Shown: piece after piece, positions 1 through 10,311 of the stretch
How positions within the stretch are numbered: the stretch's first letter is position 1
How the letters are laid out: every line of letters starts with the position of its first letter
Source: Ephydatia muelleri
Lineage: Eukaryota > Porifera > Demospongiae > Spongillida > Spongillidae
Reading direction: 5' to 3'
Length of the DNA: 64,000 nt
Assembly: GCA_013339895.1 (NCBI GenBank)
Contig: JABACO010000021.1
Coordinates: 5,974,754-6,038,753 of the forward strand
The notes under the pieces: model-generated
The model's input: the letters and a program-made list of their open reading frames with translations, nothing else
Database searches by the model: none
What the model was told of the DNA's origin: nothing
Position numbers and translations under genes: made by a program

Positions 1-267
1 CTGCACTCATGTGCATCTGAACATCTGTATAAATAACACAACTAATTAATAGTGCATGCAGTCTCGAACTCATTGTTATCTTTGTGGTGTTCATCAATTG
101 AGTGTATGCATTGCATTGTTTTTGTGAGATGCTCAAGCCCCCCAAATCAGGGGAAATTTATTTTTGGTTGAGATATTTTTAGAGGCCAGCAGAATAAATC
201 ACAGAGTATAGCTTTATCAGGATAGAGTTGTTCTCATTGTATACTTTATTTTCCTCCGATCAAAAAG

Positions 268-524
268 GTTATTGAAGTTCCCATTGAGCAATGCTCCAAC
301 CTCATTGGCTGTCTGAGCTGTGTAGTCAATGTGAACCCTCTGTGTGGATGGTGTACTGTGGAGCAGAAGTGTTCTCGGAGGTCACAATGTCAGAAAAGCA
401 CCAGGGAAATCTCTTGGATACAGGATGATTCCAACCAGTGTCACACTAATGTAACTGCAGCCGTGATTAATGATTCAAAAATCTTTACCTACACTTCTGT
501 GATCCCTACTAATACCATACCATC
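268..524 (+). CDS. Exon: PSI (plexin-semaphorin-integrin) domain and start of IPT
   Basis: Opens after an AG at 266-267 in phase 0 and ends at a GTAAGA donor (525). The peptide has the compact cysteine spacing of PSI modules: C-x5-C-x2-C, then LCGWC, then C-x5-C. Its end ([15 protein letters not shown]) reads like the first strand of an IPT/TIG domain and joins in frame to the next exon. Extracellular. Confidence 0.8.
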
Positions 525-3500
525 GTAAGATTAATTAAATTGCAGTTGTGCCATTTCCCATTTCCAAAACATATATAGTGGTGGCATCAATCTTAATTTC
601 ATTGGAACATTCCCAGATACTACCCTGAAGGCTGTTTTTGTGGTGACAAATGGAAATACATCAGTATGTGATAAAAATCCAGCAACCATATTCCCCTGCT
701 ATGTACATCTGCCCACTCCTCCCTTTACTCCCTCCTCTCTCATTCTCCCTCTCACCTTCCCATATCCCTTCCTCCTCCTCGTAACAGGAGTGTGAGCAAA
801 CATTTGGCACGCTGAAGTGTATTGCCCCGCCCCTTGGTCCAATTGATTTCATTGGACCAGATGTGTACCTTGTGGCTGGAGTGGACTACACTATAGTGAT
901 GGAGGGTGTCCCTGGACCAGTGGGAGATAGCCTAAACCTTGCAGTCTACCCAGACCCTGTATTCTCATCCATTAGAGATGAAGACCAGTCACAGACTGCT
1001 GGGTCTGTTAAGCCCATAAGGATCGATGTATGTGCCAACTTGCGCAATTATATGACATGTGTGACCCTATTTGCCAATTATTAAAGCCATTGTCCTTCCA
1101 CTTCTGGCGTCAGGGTTACTACATTTCAAATGTCAAAGTGCAATTTGAGATCAGTGTGACGATTGGTGGAGAAATGTGTCAAGTGGATACGGGAACCACA
1201 ACTGACACAGTGAGGTGGTCATGAATGTACCCAGTCTCCTTCTAACCCTAACCCCTTCCACAGACCTTGACCTGCCAGCCTCCACAATTCCTTTCTGCAC
1301 AGTTTTCATTTGATGCACAGGTTGGGTCTCTGTGTGTCCATGTGTATGAGAGATTGAAACACTTTTTTCTGCATTCCAATTTGTTAGGTTCGTGTGACTG
1401 TTGGTAAATACCTTAGCTACACACCTGGCAATATCACACTACTGGTAACAAGCAAAGCTGAAACATTTCCCATTGCTGCCACAGTGGGGGGAAGTGTGGC
1501 TGGTCTATTTCTTCTTCTTCTGGCTCTATTACTTATTGTGACAACTGTTCTGGTGATCAATAGACAGAGGTTTTTGCATAAAGGCAATTCAGCTGGTGGG
1601 GTAATGATTGATTTGGTGATAAAAGATGAAGGCTTGAAGACAGGTACATTGAGATCACTGGGGGCTGCAATGAGGCGCTATGTTTGAGTCGAATGGTGAT
1701 TCTGGTTAATGTTGTGTGAGATGGCTGTAATCAAAATTTAGATTTTTTACTATGAACAGATATTGCATTTTTGTCTTGAATCCGACTTTCTGTTCTAACT
1801 GACTGATAAAATATTATAATTCTGTTCATTATAGTAGCTTGTTGCAAGGCCTTTGATGACCAAAATGTGTTACATTTGTTGCAGTAGGTTAAATTGTAGA
1901 GAGAAAAAAAAAAACTATCTATGCTACATATGCAACTGTCCAATCTGCTTTGCAAAAAGTATTCATGAAGAAAAGAATATATTATGAAATGCAATATAAT
2001 TTGTATGGGGACAAGCAATTGTTATGTTCCATTCTATGACACATAGACCTAGCTGACACTTTCTCATCAGAATAACATGGTTGTAGCTTGGTACTTAGGC
2101 TTTATAATGCACATCTTTTGTTCCTAGCAGGCCTTGGTAATATGGAAATGGCAGATTTCTTGAGGCACTACAGGGGAGCCATCATACCCAGTGATCACAT
2201 TCTAGTTTTGAATGCAATTGGAAATGGCAAGTTGTAGATATTATCAAGCTCTATTCTAACTCATTGGCACTCTCACATCATTTATGAGGCATGATCCTGT
2301 ATCTAAAACTGATTTAATTTGATGCATATTATTCATGATCTGCTCCTCCTCCCCCCACCCGCCTTTCCCGGTCTTCTCTAATCACCTGCTTTGCTCTATA
2401 TCCACCATCTTCTGCTCCAAACCCACCCTGGTCTCCTCTACCTACCCTGTTCTGTTCTACCCATCTTGCTCTGCTCTATACCCACCCTGGTCTGCTCTAT
2501 ACCCACCCTGATCTGCTCTATACCCAACCTGGTCTGCTCTATACCCACCCTGGTCTGCTCTATACCCACCCTGGTCTGCTCTATACCTGTCCTGGACTGC
2601 TCTATACCCACCCTGGTCTGCTCTATACCCACCCTGGTCTACTCCCTGGTCTACTCTATACCCACCCTGGTCTGCTCTATACCCACCCTGATCTGCTCTA
2701 TACCCACCCAGGCGAATTTGGAGTAGTATACAAAGCACATATTCTCAGTGACAAAACAGATCAGCAGGTGGTAGCGCTTAAGACCTTGAAAGGTGCAGTG
2801 TGGACACACCTTGTGTTATTTTCATCCTTCAAACCCCTTCCCTCTCCCTTTCTTCCCCCTCCCAACCCTCCCCTCCTCTTCCCTCACCTGCCCTCTCCTC
2901 TGCCCCCTCTCTCTTGCCCTCTCCGCTAGGTCTGTTTACAATGAGGGATCTTCACAACATGATGAGTGAGATTCTGAAGATGCAGGACTTCAACCATCCT
3001 CACGTGATGACTTTGATGGGCATGTCCTTTGATGCTGCCAATACTCCTTCCATGGTGATGCCTTACATGGCCAATGGCAGCCTACTCTCCTACCTCAAGA
3101 TGAACAGACCCCTCCTTCTTGTAGCAGACACTGCAGATGTGAAAAAGGTAAGAGGCTGTGTCTGTGTTCAGTGTGCACAGAACCGTAACACCTTGGTAAC
3201 CATTGCTTCCAGTTACATGCCTCCGAGAAGCTGTTGACAAGGATCTGCTGTCAGGTGGCCCAAGGGATGGAGTACCTTTCAGCACAGAAGTTTGTGCACA
3301 GAGATCTGGCAGCTAGAAACTGCATGTGAGTGAGTCCCTGCCACCATAGGGTTGTGGGGAAGGAGGTACAGAGGGAGATGAAATAATGACCACAGCATAT
3401 GGGGTAATTGGCACAGGATTGATGCAGATGGGGTCATCAAGGTGGGAGACTTTGGTCTGTCAGAAGATGTGTACATATCCGGGTACTTCAGACTGGACAA

Positions 3501-4774
3501 GGAATCTCGAGGAGTCAAACTGCCATTCAAGTGGTTGGCTCCAGAAAGCATTCAAGATGGACTGTTCAGTGAAAAAACCGACGTGGTAAGAGATTTTAAG
3601 GAGATATTGGTCCTTAAATATATATGAATTTTTTCAGCCATGCATAGCTTTAGAACTTGGATTGTTAAATTTCCCTCACCGTCCCAATCATCTTTTCCCT
3701 CCTCCCATCCAATTTTTCTATCTCCTCCCACAATATAACCAGAAGTATTTTAGACATCATTACTACTGCCCAGCCACAGCATATAAAATGACTGATTTAG
3801 AGAAATAGAAGGGAAAGTTGGGGAATGACACTTGCTTTGATTCGAGTTTTAATCCTTTTGCCATAATACGACTGAACATTCCCCATGCAGAAGCGGATTA
3901 TGGTGATAATAGAAATGCCCCAAGTTACAGATGCATGGTATAAAAACTATAGAGTATGTTGTGCTTCTGTTTCCACAACACAGGGGAATCCCCTTGGGTC
4001 ACTAATTCACTGGGCCCTCTGTTATTATATCAATAGACAAGGAACCATGGCCACAATGTTGTTTACTAGTATGGTACTGCAACTGTCAATGTTCACTTCA
4101 GCATTGTTAGGATGGGGAGTATTTCCATGTACATAGAAATGCAGACTGGACAATACAATACTATAGATCAATATTCTTGTTTCAAGCCACGAGCAGTTGA
4201 CTTAAAGCCACTGCAAAATCACACACCTTATCACCATTGGACACCATGATCTTAGAGTAAATTTCAGACCTGTCCAAGCATGTATCCTGTCAATTAACCA
4301 CACATACATGTAGCAAGTATGCCAGCTGCTTGCAAAGCTTATGCATATTTTGTAACCATACGCTCTTATCTGTCAGTGGTCATTTGGTGTGACATGTTGG
4401 GAAGTATTCACTGTTGGAAGTGTCCCGTATCCTGGGCTGGATACTAGTGATCTCCCAACATTTCTCAGGAATGGCAGGAGATTGGAAAAACCCCAAAATG
4501 CAGCTTGCTCTGAAACAATGTGAGCCAGAAGGTGCCATGCATCAGATCATGTGTACATGCCACTATGCATTTCAGGTACTCACTGATGTTGAGATGTTGG
4601 GACTCTGACCCTGAGGACAGACCTACGTTTGCCAAGATTGCCATAACTATCTCAAAAGCACTCCAGATAATGTCTGACTATCTGGACCTCTCTATGATAG
4701 GCAACAAAATGCAATGCACACAGAATGGAAACCAGGAGCCAGCAATTGTAAGCCAACAACAGTGCGCCTTCTAA
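268..4774 (+). CDS. MET-like receptor tyrosine kinase, copy 1 (3' part, 13 exons)
   Basis: A single-pass receptor that would bind a ligand outside the cell and phosphorylate tyrosines inside. Proposed exons: 268-524, 579-663, 788-1027, 1114-1209, 1264-1320, 1388-1643, 2131-2226, 2712-2792, 2930-3147, 3213-3325, 3417-3585, 4377-4519, 4576-4774. All phases join without a stop. Order: cysteine-rich PSI, IPT-like beta segments, membrane helix, kinase. Kinase landmarks are all present: glycine loop IGNGEFGVV, VALK lysine, SEI glutamate, [23 protein letters not shown] and RPTF. PSI plus IPT plus tyrosine kinase is the MET/RON arrangement. The Sema part must lie left of the window; the second copy at 40.8 kb still has it. 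The tail ends in a possible docking motif YLDL. Ligand unknown. Family call strong; orthology to vertebrate MET not claimed. Confidence 0.85.
579..1320 (+). CDS. Exons 2-5: IPT/TIG-like ectodomain
   Basis: Four short exons (579-663, 788-1027, 1114-1209, 1264-1320), all with AG acceptors and GT donors. Exon 2 continues the IPT strand ([12 protein letters not shown], resembling the GGT.LTI.G signature). Exon 3 carries paired cysteines and ends at a GTATGT donor. Exons 4 and 5 are beta-rich ([24 protein letters not shown]). All are in frame across introns. IPT repeats are degenerate, so the exact number of domains is uncertain. Confidence 0.65.
1388..1643 (+). CDS. Exon 6: transmembrane helix and juxtamembrane segment
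   Basis: After a last extracellular strand with an N-glycosylation site (NIT) comes one long hydrophobic run, about 25 residues of L, V, A, I and T, followed by the positive stop-transfer NRQRF. This fixes a type I topology with the kinase inside. The exon ends at GACAG|GTACATT in phase 1. The following intron is where the second copy carries a MITE. Confidence 0.8.
2131..3147 (+). CDS. Exons 7-9: kinase N-lobe
   Basis: Exon 7 (2131-2226) holds the juxtamembrane region and the start of the glycine loop, ending AIGNG. Exon 8 (2712-2792) supplies EFGVVYKAH and the ATP-binding lysine in VALKTLKG. Exon 9 (2930-3147) gives helix C with its glutamate (MSEIL), the HPHVMTLMG strand and the hinge [14 protein letters not shown]. 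The intron between exons 7 and 8 starts with GC (GCAAGT), not GT, in both gene copies; only this reading restores G-x-G-x-F-G. Confidence 0.85.
2391..2710 (+). repeat. 21-bp minisatellite in the GC-AG intron (copy 1)
   Basis: About 14 tandem units close to CTGCTCTATACCCACCCTGG plus one base, each 21 nt. Because 21 is a multiple of 3, both strands show false open frames. The last unit carries CCCACCCAG instead of CCCACCCTGG, and this AG (2710-2711) is the intron acceptor. Confidence 0.9.
3213..3585 (+). CDS. Exons 10-11: catalytic loop, DFG and activation loop
   Basis: Exon 10 (3213-3325) encodes the helix E region and the tyrosine-kinase-specific catalytic loop HRDLAARNC. Exon 11 (3417-3585) gives [13 protein letters not shown], a tyrosine-containing activation loop (YISGYFRL) and the P+1 loop [14 protein letters not shown] rather than KPEN marks it as a tyrosine kinase. 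Donors are GTGAGT and GTAAGA. Confidence 0.88.
4377..4774 (+). CDS. Exons 12-13: kinase C-lobe and short C-tail
   Basis: Exon 12 (4377-4519) begins [14 protein letters not shown], completing the DVWSFG motif across a roughly 790-bp intron. Exon 13 (4576-4774) has the RCW...DPEDRPTF end of the kinase, then SDYLDLSM, a possible phosphotyrosine docking site. The stop at 4772-4774 is created where 42 nt found in the other copy (48,554 onward) are missing, so this tail is shorter than that of its paralogue. Confidence 0.82.
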
Positions 4775-4836
4775 TTACTGCTTTCCACTGAACCTCACTG
4801 CCCATGATCCCTTTGTGCATAACAATAGCTCTACAG

Positions 4837-4842
4837 AATAAA
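4837..4842 (+). terminator. Candidate polyadenylation signal of MET-like copy 1
   Basis: AATAAA lies 63 nt after the stop. In the second copy the equivalent site reads TATAAA. Function inferred only from position and motif. Confidence 0.4.
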
Positions 4843-6590
4843 AATGTACACTGCATCTCACTGTCTGCAAACATCAAAATGAAGTTTGTGTCAGTCTTCT
4901 TATTTTTCAATGCATGTGCCATATATAGGCTAACACCACTGTCCAGCAAATGTCAACTAGAGTTGCTGCTGGCAATGAACCCGAAACTACAATACAAGCT
5001 ACTGTCTGTGAAGCTTATGCAGAAATGTCCCTAAGGGACGACTACCGGGCAATAGTCACGAAGGTATGCTGATGTGTGTACGTATCACAACACTGATAGA
5101 TGCATACTCCTAATTACGTTAACAGATGATTGCACTAGATGGCACTGAAGCCCAAGAAATGATGCCCCTTGAAGGACCGTCTTCACTCAGTCCACGTTAT
5201 GTTGATGATGTCAGCGTTATAAATTAATCCTTATCAGAGAGTATAATGATTCATAAATACTTTCATGCAAGGGAGTTCTGAAGTGAATCTAACACAATGG
5301 TTTTAGGATGAATGATTTGTCATATAATTTATGTTTCAACTGCCAATCTACTTATACTAAGTAATTTTCTAGTGATTCTTGTAAGAGTAATATTTTGAAC
5401 CATTTAGAGACTCTATCAATGTATTAATTGCAATGTTTTCAAAGTCCAAGGGATCAAGCAACCATAAGTAGCACACCTTAGTATCATAGACAGTTCAAGA
5501 AATGCTAACAATTGCTTTCACTTATGTCAAAATCTTAGATTGCAACTAAGTGCTTGTCTTTGGAAGACTTTTCATATTTTACTCTAATTAAAAACAACTG
5601 ACGTGTTTGCAGACTTTATATTACCATTGCATGTATGAATCAGCAAGGCGCTGAATTGTTGATTAGCCATACATTTCAATGCAAACGTTATATTTCTATT
5701 GCGCGTACTGGAATTTTATAATATAAACCTTTTCAAGGAAACAATCCCACTTACTATATTTGAAGGTTACAATGTCAGTAAGAATATTAGCGTATTCAGA
5801 AGCAAAGTAAATGCATATCAATACATTGAATTTTAATTATTAAAGGGTGCACACTGCTTAATATAATTGTTAGAAGCTTATTAGTCCAGTTAGCTATTAT
5901 CCGTTTCGGTGGCGAACTAGAGGCAAGCACGCCATTTAGCATCAGCAAATCAGTGTTTATGATAGGGATAGAACTTGTAATCCATGTGTCAAGTTCATTG
6001 GAGAAAGTTTAACATACAACATTCATCCAACATAACAAAATATTTATTTAACATATATGTTTATTTATTATACTTCTACTGCATTATAATTAGATTCTGG
6101 CTTCTGGTGGCATCAACAATCCACCAGGTACAGCAACAATGGACTGTGCATATGAGTTTGTGCAGTAAACAAGGCCTCCAGAGTGACAACCAGCGGAGTT
6201 GAAACTGTGCATGCTCGTACTCTGCTCAATTAATTATACCTTAGAGATCTATTTGAAACATGAACTTTCACTCATTTATACTACTGCTTTTGAAATTTGC
6301 GTGTGTCTATTATCATTTGTTTATTGAGAGATTGTGTAGGGATGTATGACAAGCTTACCTAGTAACAGATCAAGATACAAACTGGGGCCAGAAGCTACAT
6401 AGACTATTTACATAAAGTTGAAGCCAGGAGGAGGCAGAATAGTAAGAGGAAGGGAGACATGAGCACTACTGCATTATAGTTGTAAGGATGATGAAATGTT
6501 ATTTAATGCATAAGATTTTACACACATACACACACACACATACACACAGGTAAAGGAGAATCGTTTCTGTCTCCTATATACCATACATAA
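4843..6590. other. 3' flank of the kinase gene; no further coding signal
   Basis: A/T-rich DNA shared with 48,690-49,921. It holds a truncated MITE (5640-5748), a short CA repeat (6521-6548) and no convincing exon. The segment 5,230-5,590 is absent from the second copy. Confidence 0.6.
5640..5748. mobile_element. MITE family A, truncated copy A1
   Basis: Matches the half of the family carrying TAGCCATACATTTCAATGC and ATTTCTATTGCGCGTACTGG, and ends in a degraded terminus (GAAACAATCCC). The second kinase copy keeps only about 20 bp of this element near 49,077. Confidence 0.7.
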
Positions 6591-6870
6591 TTATACTTTC
6601 CTTCATGTTCAATTCACCGGCTCTTTTTCTCCTCAATTTTGTCAAGCCTATCATTTACATGGTCCAAATTTGCTTCAAAGTCCGAAAATTTTACAACGAA
6701 TAGGTTTAAATGGACACAATGAGCACTCTTTCCTGCCATGATCTTGAACACGTTACTTTATAAAACGTTGATAATGTTTTCATTACAATCCACCTGTAAT
6801 TTAACTACTACACAGATGCTATCTGCAATTGATGAGTTGATGTTTGTCTTATTTTTCTTGATGTGTTAGC

Positions 6871-7560
6871 CAACCAATACAGCTCCTGTGTGACAGGCTT
6901 GTATGTGCCACATGCCTCATTGAGTGGATCAATTTCACTGCCACACATTGCCCCTACCGCTATTCAATCACACCATTAAACAGTACATTTCTTAAAGCAG
7001 CATCAAGAATAGTTCAGCTGCTATTGCATGATGTAATGATGTGTTGCGAAAGAACCATCATTGCACTACATTATTGCACTACATTATTGCTGCACAAAAG
7101 GTGACCAATGAAGGTATGAAAATAGCCAGCAGGGTCGTGCACAAGATGGTTGATGCTTCTAAGGTAAATTGTATTCAAAATCTAACTGATGGAACTGTAT
7201 GTAACATAAAATAGAATTTATATGTACTTGCCCCTAGCCCTGACCTTGGCTTGCATTACTTCACTCCCTGATCAACTCTACAAGCATACTCACAAACAGC
7301 ATGTGGGTGAGCTTCAAAAAACAAGAAGCATTATAGGGGCCAACCCCAAATGAGATCATGTGTGGAGCAGCAACAGCAATTACTTCATACTGCTGAGGTT
7401 CGAATGGTGCAACCAATGCAAGGACTTGCAATAAAATCAATGCTTACCATACCGTGGTACAGACTAAAGAATCCTCCATAGGTACATGATAAAGAGTGCA
7501 GGTGTTGTAGGGATATTTATAGATGGTTAAAGCATTCTGGTGTCTACCTCTTATTTTGGA
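6871..7560 (+). pseudogene. Degenerate RAG1-N-terminus-like RING gene copy
   Basis: In frame 1 from 6871 the peptide starts QPIQLLCDRLVCATCL and ends LLLHDVMMCCERT. It aligns along about 65 residues with the RING and following zinc motif at 10.84-11.06 kb (QPLELLCRALVCTYCL; LLKDIMVKCERC). The frame then shifts: 7092-7163 encodes TNEGMKIASRVVHKMV up to a GTAAAT donor-like site, and about 7416-7560 encodes QGLAIKSMLTIPWYRL and, after stops, RWLKHSGVYL. From memory, similar segments follow the RING in uncharacterised cnidarian proteins. Stops and frameshifts make this a relic. Missing: the N-terminal CxxC part. Confidence 0.6.
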
Positions 7561-7665
7561 GAGTGACAGTCAAAAAATTGCTAGTCCTGTTGATTAAGCA
7601 TACTACTGTGACTGTGTGCTCTACAACAGAAAATCAACATAAATTGTTTTCCTTCTCTCCGCCAG

Positions 7666-7703
7666 GTCGTCCAAGAATCAAACATTGGTCCAAGTATAGC
7701 TCT
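7666..7703 (+). CDS. Candidate 38-nt micro-exon (family copy 1)
   Basis: A short stretch bounded by CCAG and GTAAGT encodes VVQESNIGPS. Similar 36-nt versions occur at 22,789-22,824 (+) and 57,211-57,246 (-). Conserved splice-like borders in three places suggest an exon of a dispersed gene family; this copy is 2 nt longer and would shift the frame. Confidence 0.35.
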
Positions 7704-8500
7704 GTAAGTTATCTTAATTTGTGCAAGAGGAACGGGAGGAAGGGGGGTGGAGTAGGAGGGTAGGAAAAGGCGAAGACAGAAGGGCTTAATATACACACTA
7801 TCCTCCCCCATATATATAATGTAGATATTGTCCTAGCTTGCAATTACATTTTCCAGGTAATAAAGTTTTGGATACCCTTTATTACAACATAAGTCATGGA
7901 TAAATTGGACTTTATTAAATTACAATGTATTCATGCATGTGTGATAACCTTAAAGCAGAAGCAAGAATGACAAAGTGCATACAGTTATTTAGCACATGAT
8001 TCATTCATGATTCAAATGTGACATGTGTAATAGGGCTTGATTCGATATTGTATGATATCCTCACCATTCCTGTTAACAGCTTCCATCTGCACCTCTGCAC
8101 CCTGAATTCAAATTTGACGAATGTGATGTGTGGTTGTGTGTTCGTGTTTGTGTGCATGTGCACTTACTTAGAATAATGTGACACTGGCATGCACTTCCAT
8201 TATCAGCCACAACCATGCTAATTGCTGCTTGGATTAGCCAAGTTGATTCCCATCTTTTGTCATTGCATACACTGATGCATACAATATTTGCTGCATGGAT
8301 GATAAGCGGGGGCGGACTCAGATAGCCAGATGATATTAACTATCAACTCCACCCATATATGGTCTTAGTAAGAGGGAATATCGTCTGGACCCTCCTCTAT
8401 GTCTGCCCTTGATAAGGTTGACATGCTTTTTAGACTATTAGAAAAAGCTCTTTCTATATGTGCTCTCTCTCACACCAGAATGTGCTTCCTCTCACCCTCA
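7704..8500. other. Non-coding stretch
   Basis: No convincing exon. A segment near 7,850-7,920 resembles 25,280-25,350, suggesting an old duplication. Confidence 0.5.
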
Positions 8501-8501
8501 G

Positions 8502-8643
8502 GCTTGGAACTACTTGCAATCAAACCTTCAAACCAGATTCTATTTGATTCAATTACCAGTTCGTGGGTACGAGATAATAAACGTGCAGTCGGGTTCCGAC
8601 GACTGCCGAGTACGTTCCCGTTCCCTGATGCAGAATCTGTTTA
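8502..8643 (+). pseudogene. Broken ricin-type lectin exon start
   Basis: After a pyrimidine tract and CAG, the peptide AWNYLQSNLQTRFYL matches the start of the intact lectin exon at 27,711 (VWRYFESNLQAGYYL), then loses similarity within 20 residues. No QxW motif follows. Probably a truncated paralogue. Confidence 0.5.
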
Positions 8644-8746
8644 GCTTTTAGTATGGAACCGGTTCGACACAGTAAAAGTTAAAGCAAGTTTTGATCCCCC
8701 TCCCCCCCTTTTTTTGACCTGCCTTTTTTATCCTGCATACCATGTT

Positions 8747-9552
8747 TGGTAACATTTGATACGTGCGCTTTTTGTTGCGGTCATTTGATATCCGATATCT
8801 GGAGAAACAAACCCACTGTTTGTTTTGATACACATTTTTTGGTTTGATATACTTTTGTCCGCAACGGATTGCCATACTATTGCGATTAGTCAGGGCCGCG
8901 GTAAGTTTACACAGACATAATGATGCTTGTTAAAGAGCACATCATTCCTCTAGAAGCCTCTTAAGCTTACATGCATATCCTTATGACTTGACCTCTATTT
9001 GTCTCAGAGGACAGTCCTAAAGGGACACGATGTAGGCACAGTACAGTGTAAATGTACCTATGTGCAGTGTGGTCGTGTCTCGTAGTCTCATGAGCTGTTC
9101 AATAGATACATGTAGATCAAAAATGCATGTGCAGAAAATGCATTCACTGAGAGAAAATGTGTACCATCATTATTAGAGAGCACATTTGTTTTTTCCACAT
9201 GTATAACTGTGTGTGTTGTTGTGTGTCAGTGTGTGCGTGTATGTGCACATGTGAGGGTCTGTCTGTGTGTGTCTCCATGTGTGTCTGTGTGTCTCTGTGT
9301 GTGTCTGTGTGTCTATGTGCATTTCGTGTGTGCCTGTGTATGTTTGTGTGTCTATGTGCATTTCGTGTGTGCCTGTGTGTGTCTGTGTTTGTGTGTGCAT
9401 CATGTTGTATCTGTGTGTGTGTGTGTGTGTGTGAGTGTTTGTGTGTCTTGTGTGTGTCCATGTGTCGTTCTGTGTGTTCATGTGTGTCTTGGTGCATCTG
9501 TCGTGTGTCTGTGCATTTCTGTGTGTGCATCTGTATATCTGTGTGTGTGTGT
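8747..9552. repeat. SD2 block, first part (TG-rich), copy 1
   Basis: Matches 32,525-33,380. Begins at TTTGGTAACATTTGATA, where copy 2 has a 50-nt T run, and ends in a TGTGTC-type repeat (9,200-9,552). Large false frames of Cys/Val or His/Thr repeats arise here on both strands. Confidence 0.85.
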
Positions 9553-10311
9553 GTCATATGGCCCATACATAGGAGGTCATCTTGGTTTATTTTATTTTAT
9601 TGAATTTCAAACACGTTTATAATTTACGATAAATCGGACTGATTGTCTATAAGATTACACCATAAACCATTCGTAAACTAAAATCAAGACAAAAATTTAA
9701 TTTCTACCGCGCATAATTTATTCATAAACGAAGTAGTCATTACGTAATACCTTGCGTCATCTTAGAATAAAATTATGTCGGCTAGGTAGGTTATGAACTC
9801 TAATAGCTGTGACGTAACTATCAAGACAATTTGAATTACAATTATAATTGTACCGATACACACTCCTGTTTGCGGCTGGACACAATTCAGATAATTGGAC
9901 ATTACGGTATACCTTACAATGCTTTTTAAAAAAATTACTCAATGAGCTCATTATAAATCGTACTTTTTGTGATCCACATTTCCATGCTTTTTTCAAGTCA
10001 TCGCTTTGAGCTAATTTGTTCTTTCGTACACCCTACCACCGCAGTTAATAAAATTACCTATGCGCACGACGCACAACATTGCTCTAATAGCCGCGCATCC
10101 TTTTTATACGTCCATGTGATAGAGGCGGTATCTGAGAGGGGGTACTTTGATCGTGCGTAGCACAGACGGCGACAATAGGTTTTCGGTAAGTAAGTTATAA
10201 ACATCAACAGGACAGATCAAAAGACATATTTAAAACGATTAGAACCAGCCACAGTTTTTTTTTAACATCTTACACGGCGTGTGTATTTTATGAATAATAG
10301 GTGCGGTTTGA

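Larger units (their letters stand above)
1..6585. repeat. Direct segmental duplication SD1, left copy
   Basis: Collinear with 43,393-49,921 in the same orientation, including exons, introns and 3' flank. Exon sequences differ at only a few bases; introns carry indels. Similarity reaches the left window edge, so the full duplication is longer. It stops abruptly after the CA repeat near 6,585. Confidence 0.9.

Noticed and set aside
2438-2738. Open frames of a heptad repeat ([21 protein letters not shown])
   Set aside because: Produced by the 21-bp intronic minisatellite, open in several frames on both strands.
9144-9622. Long Cys/Val- and His/Thr-repeat open frames on both strands (also near 16, 33 and 34 kb)
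   Set aside because: They are translations of TGTGTC/CACAGA simple repeats; stops are just absent from such repeats.
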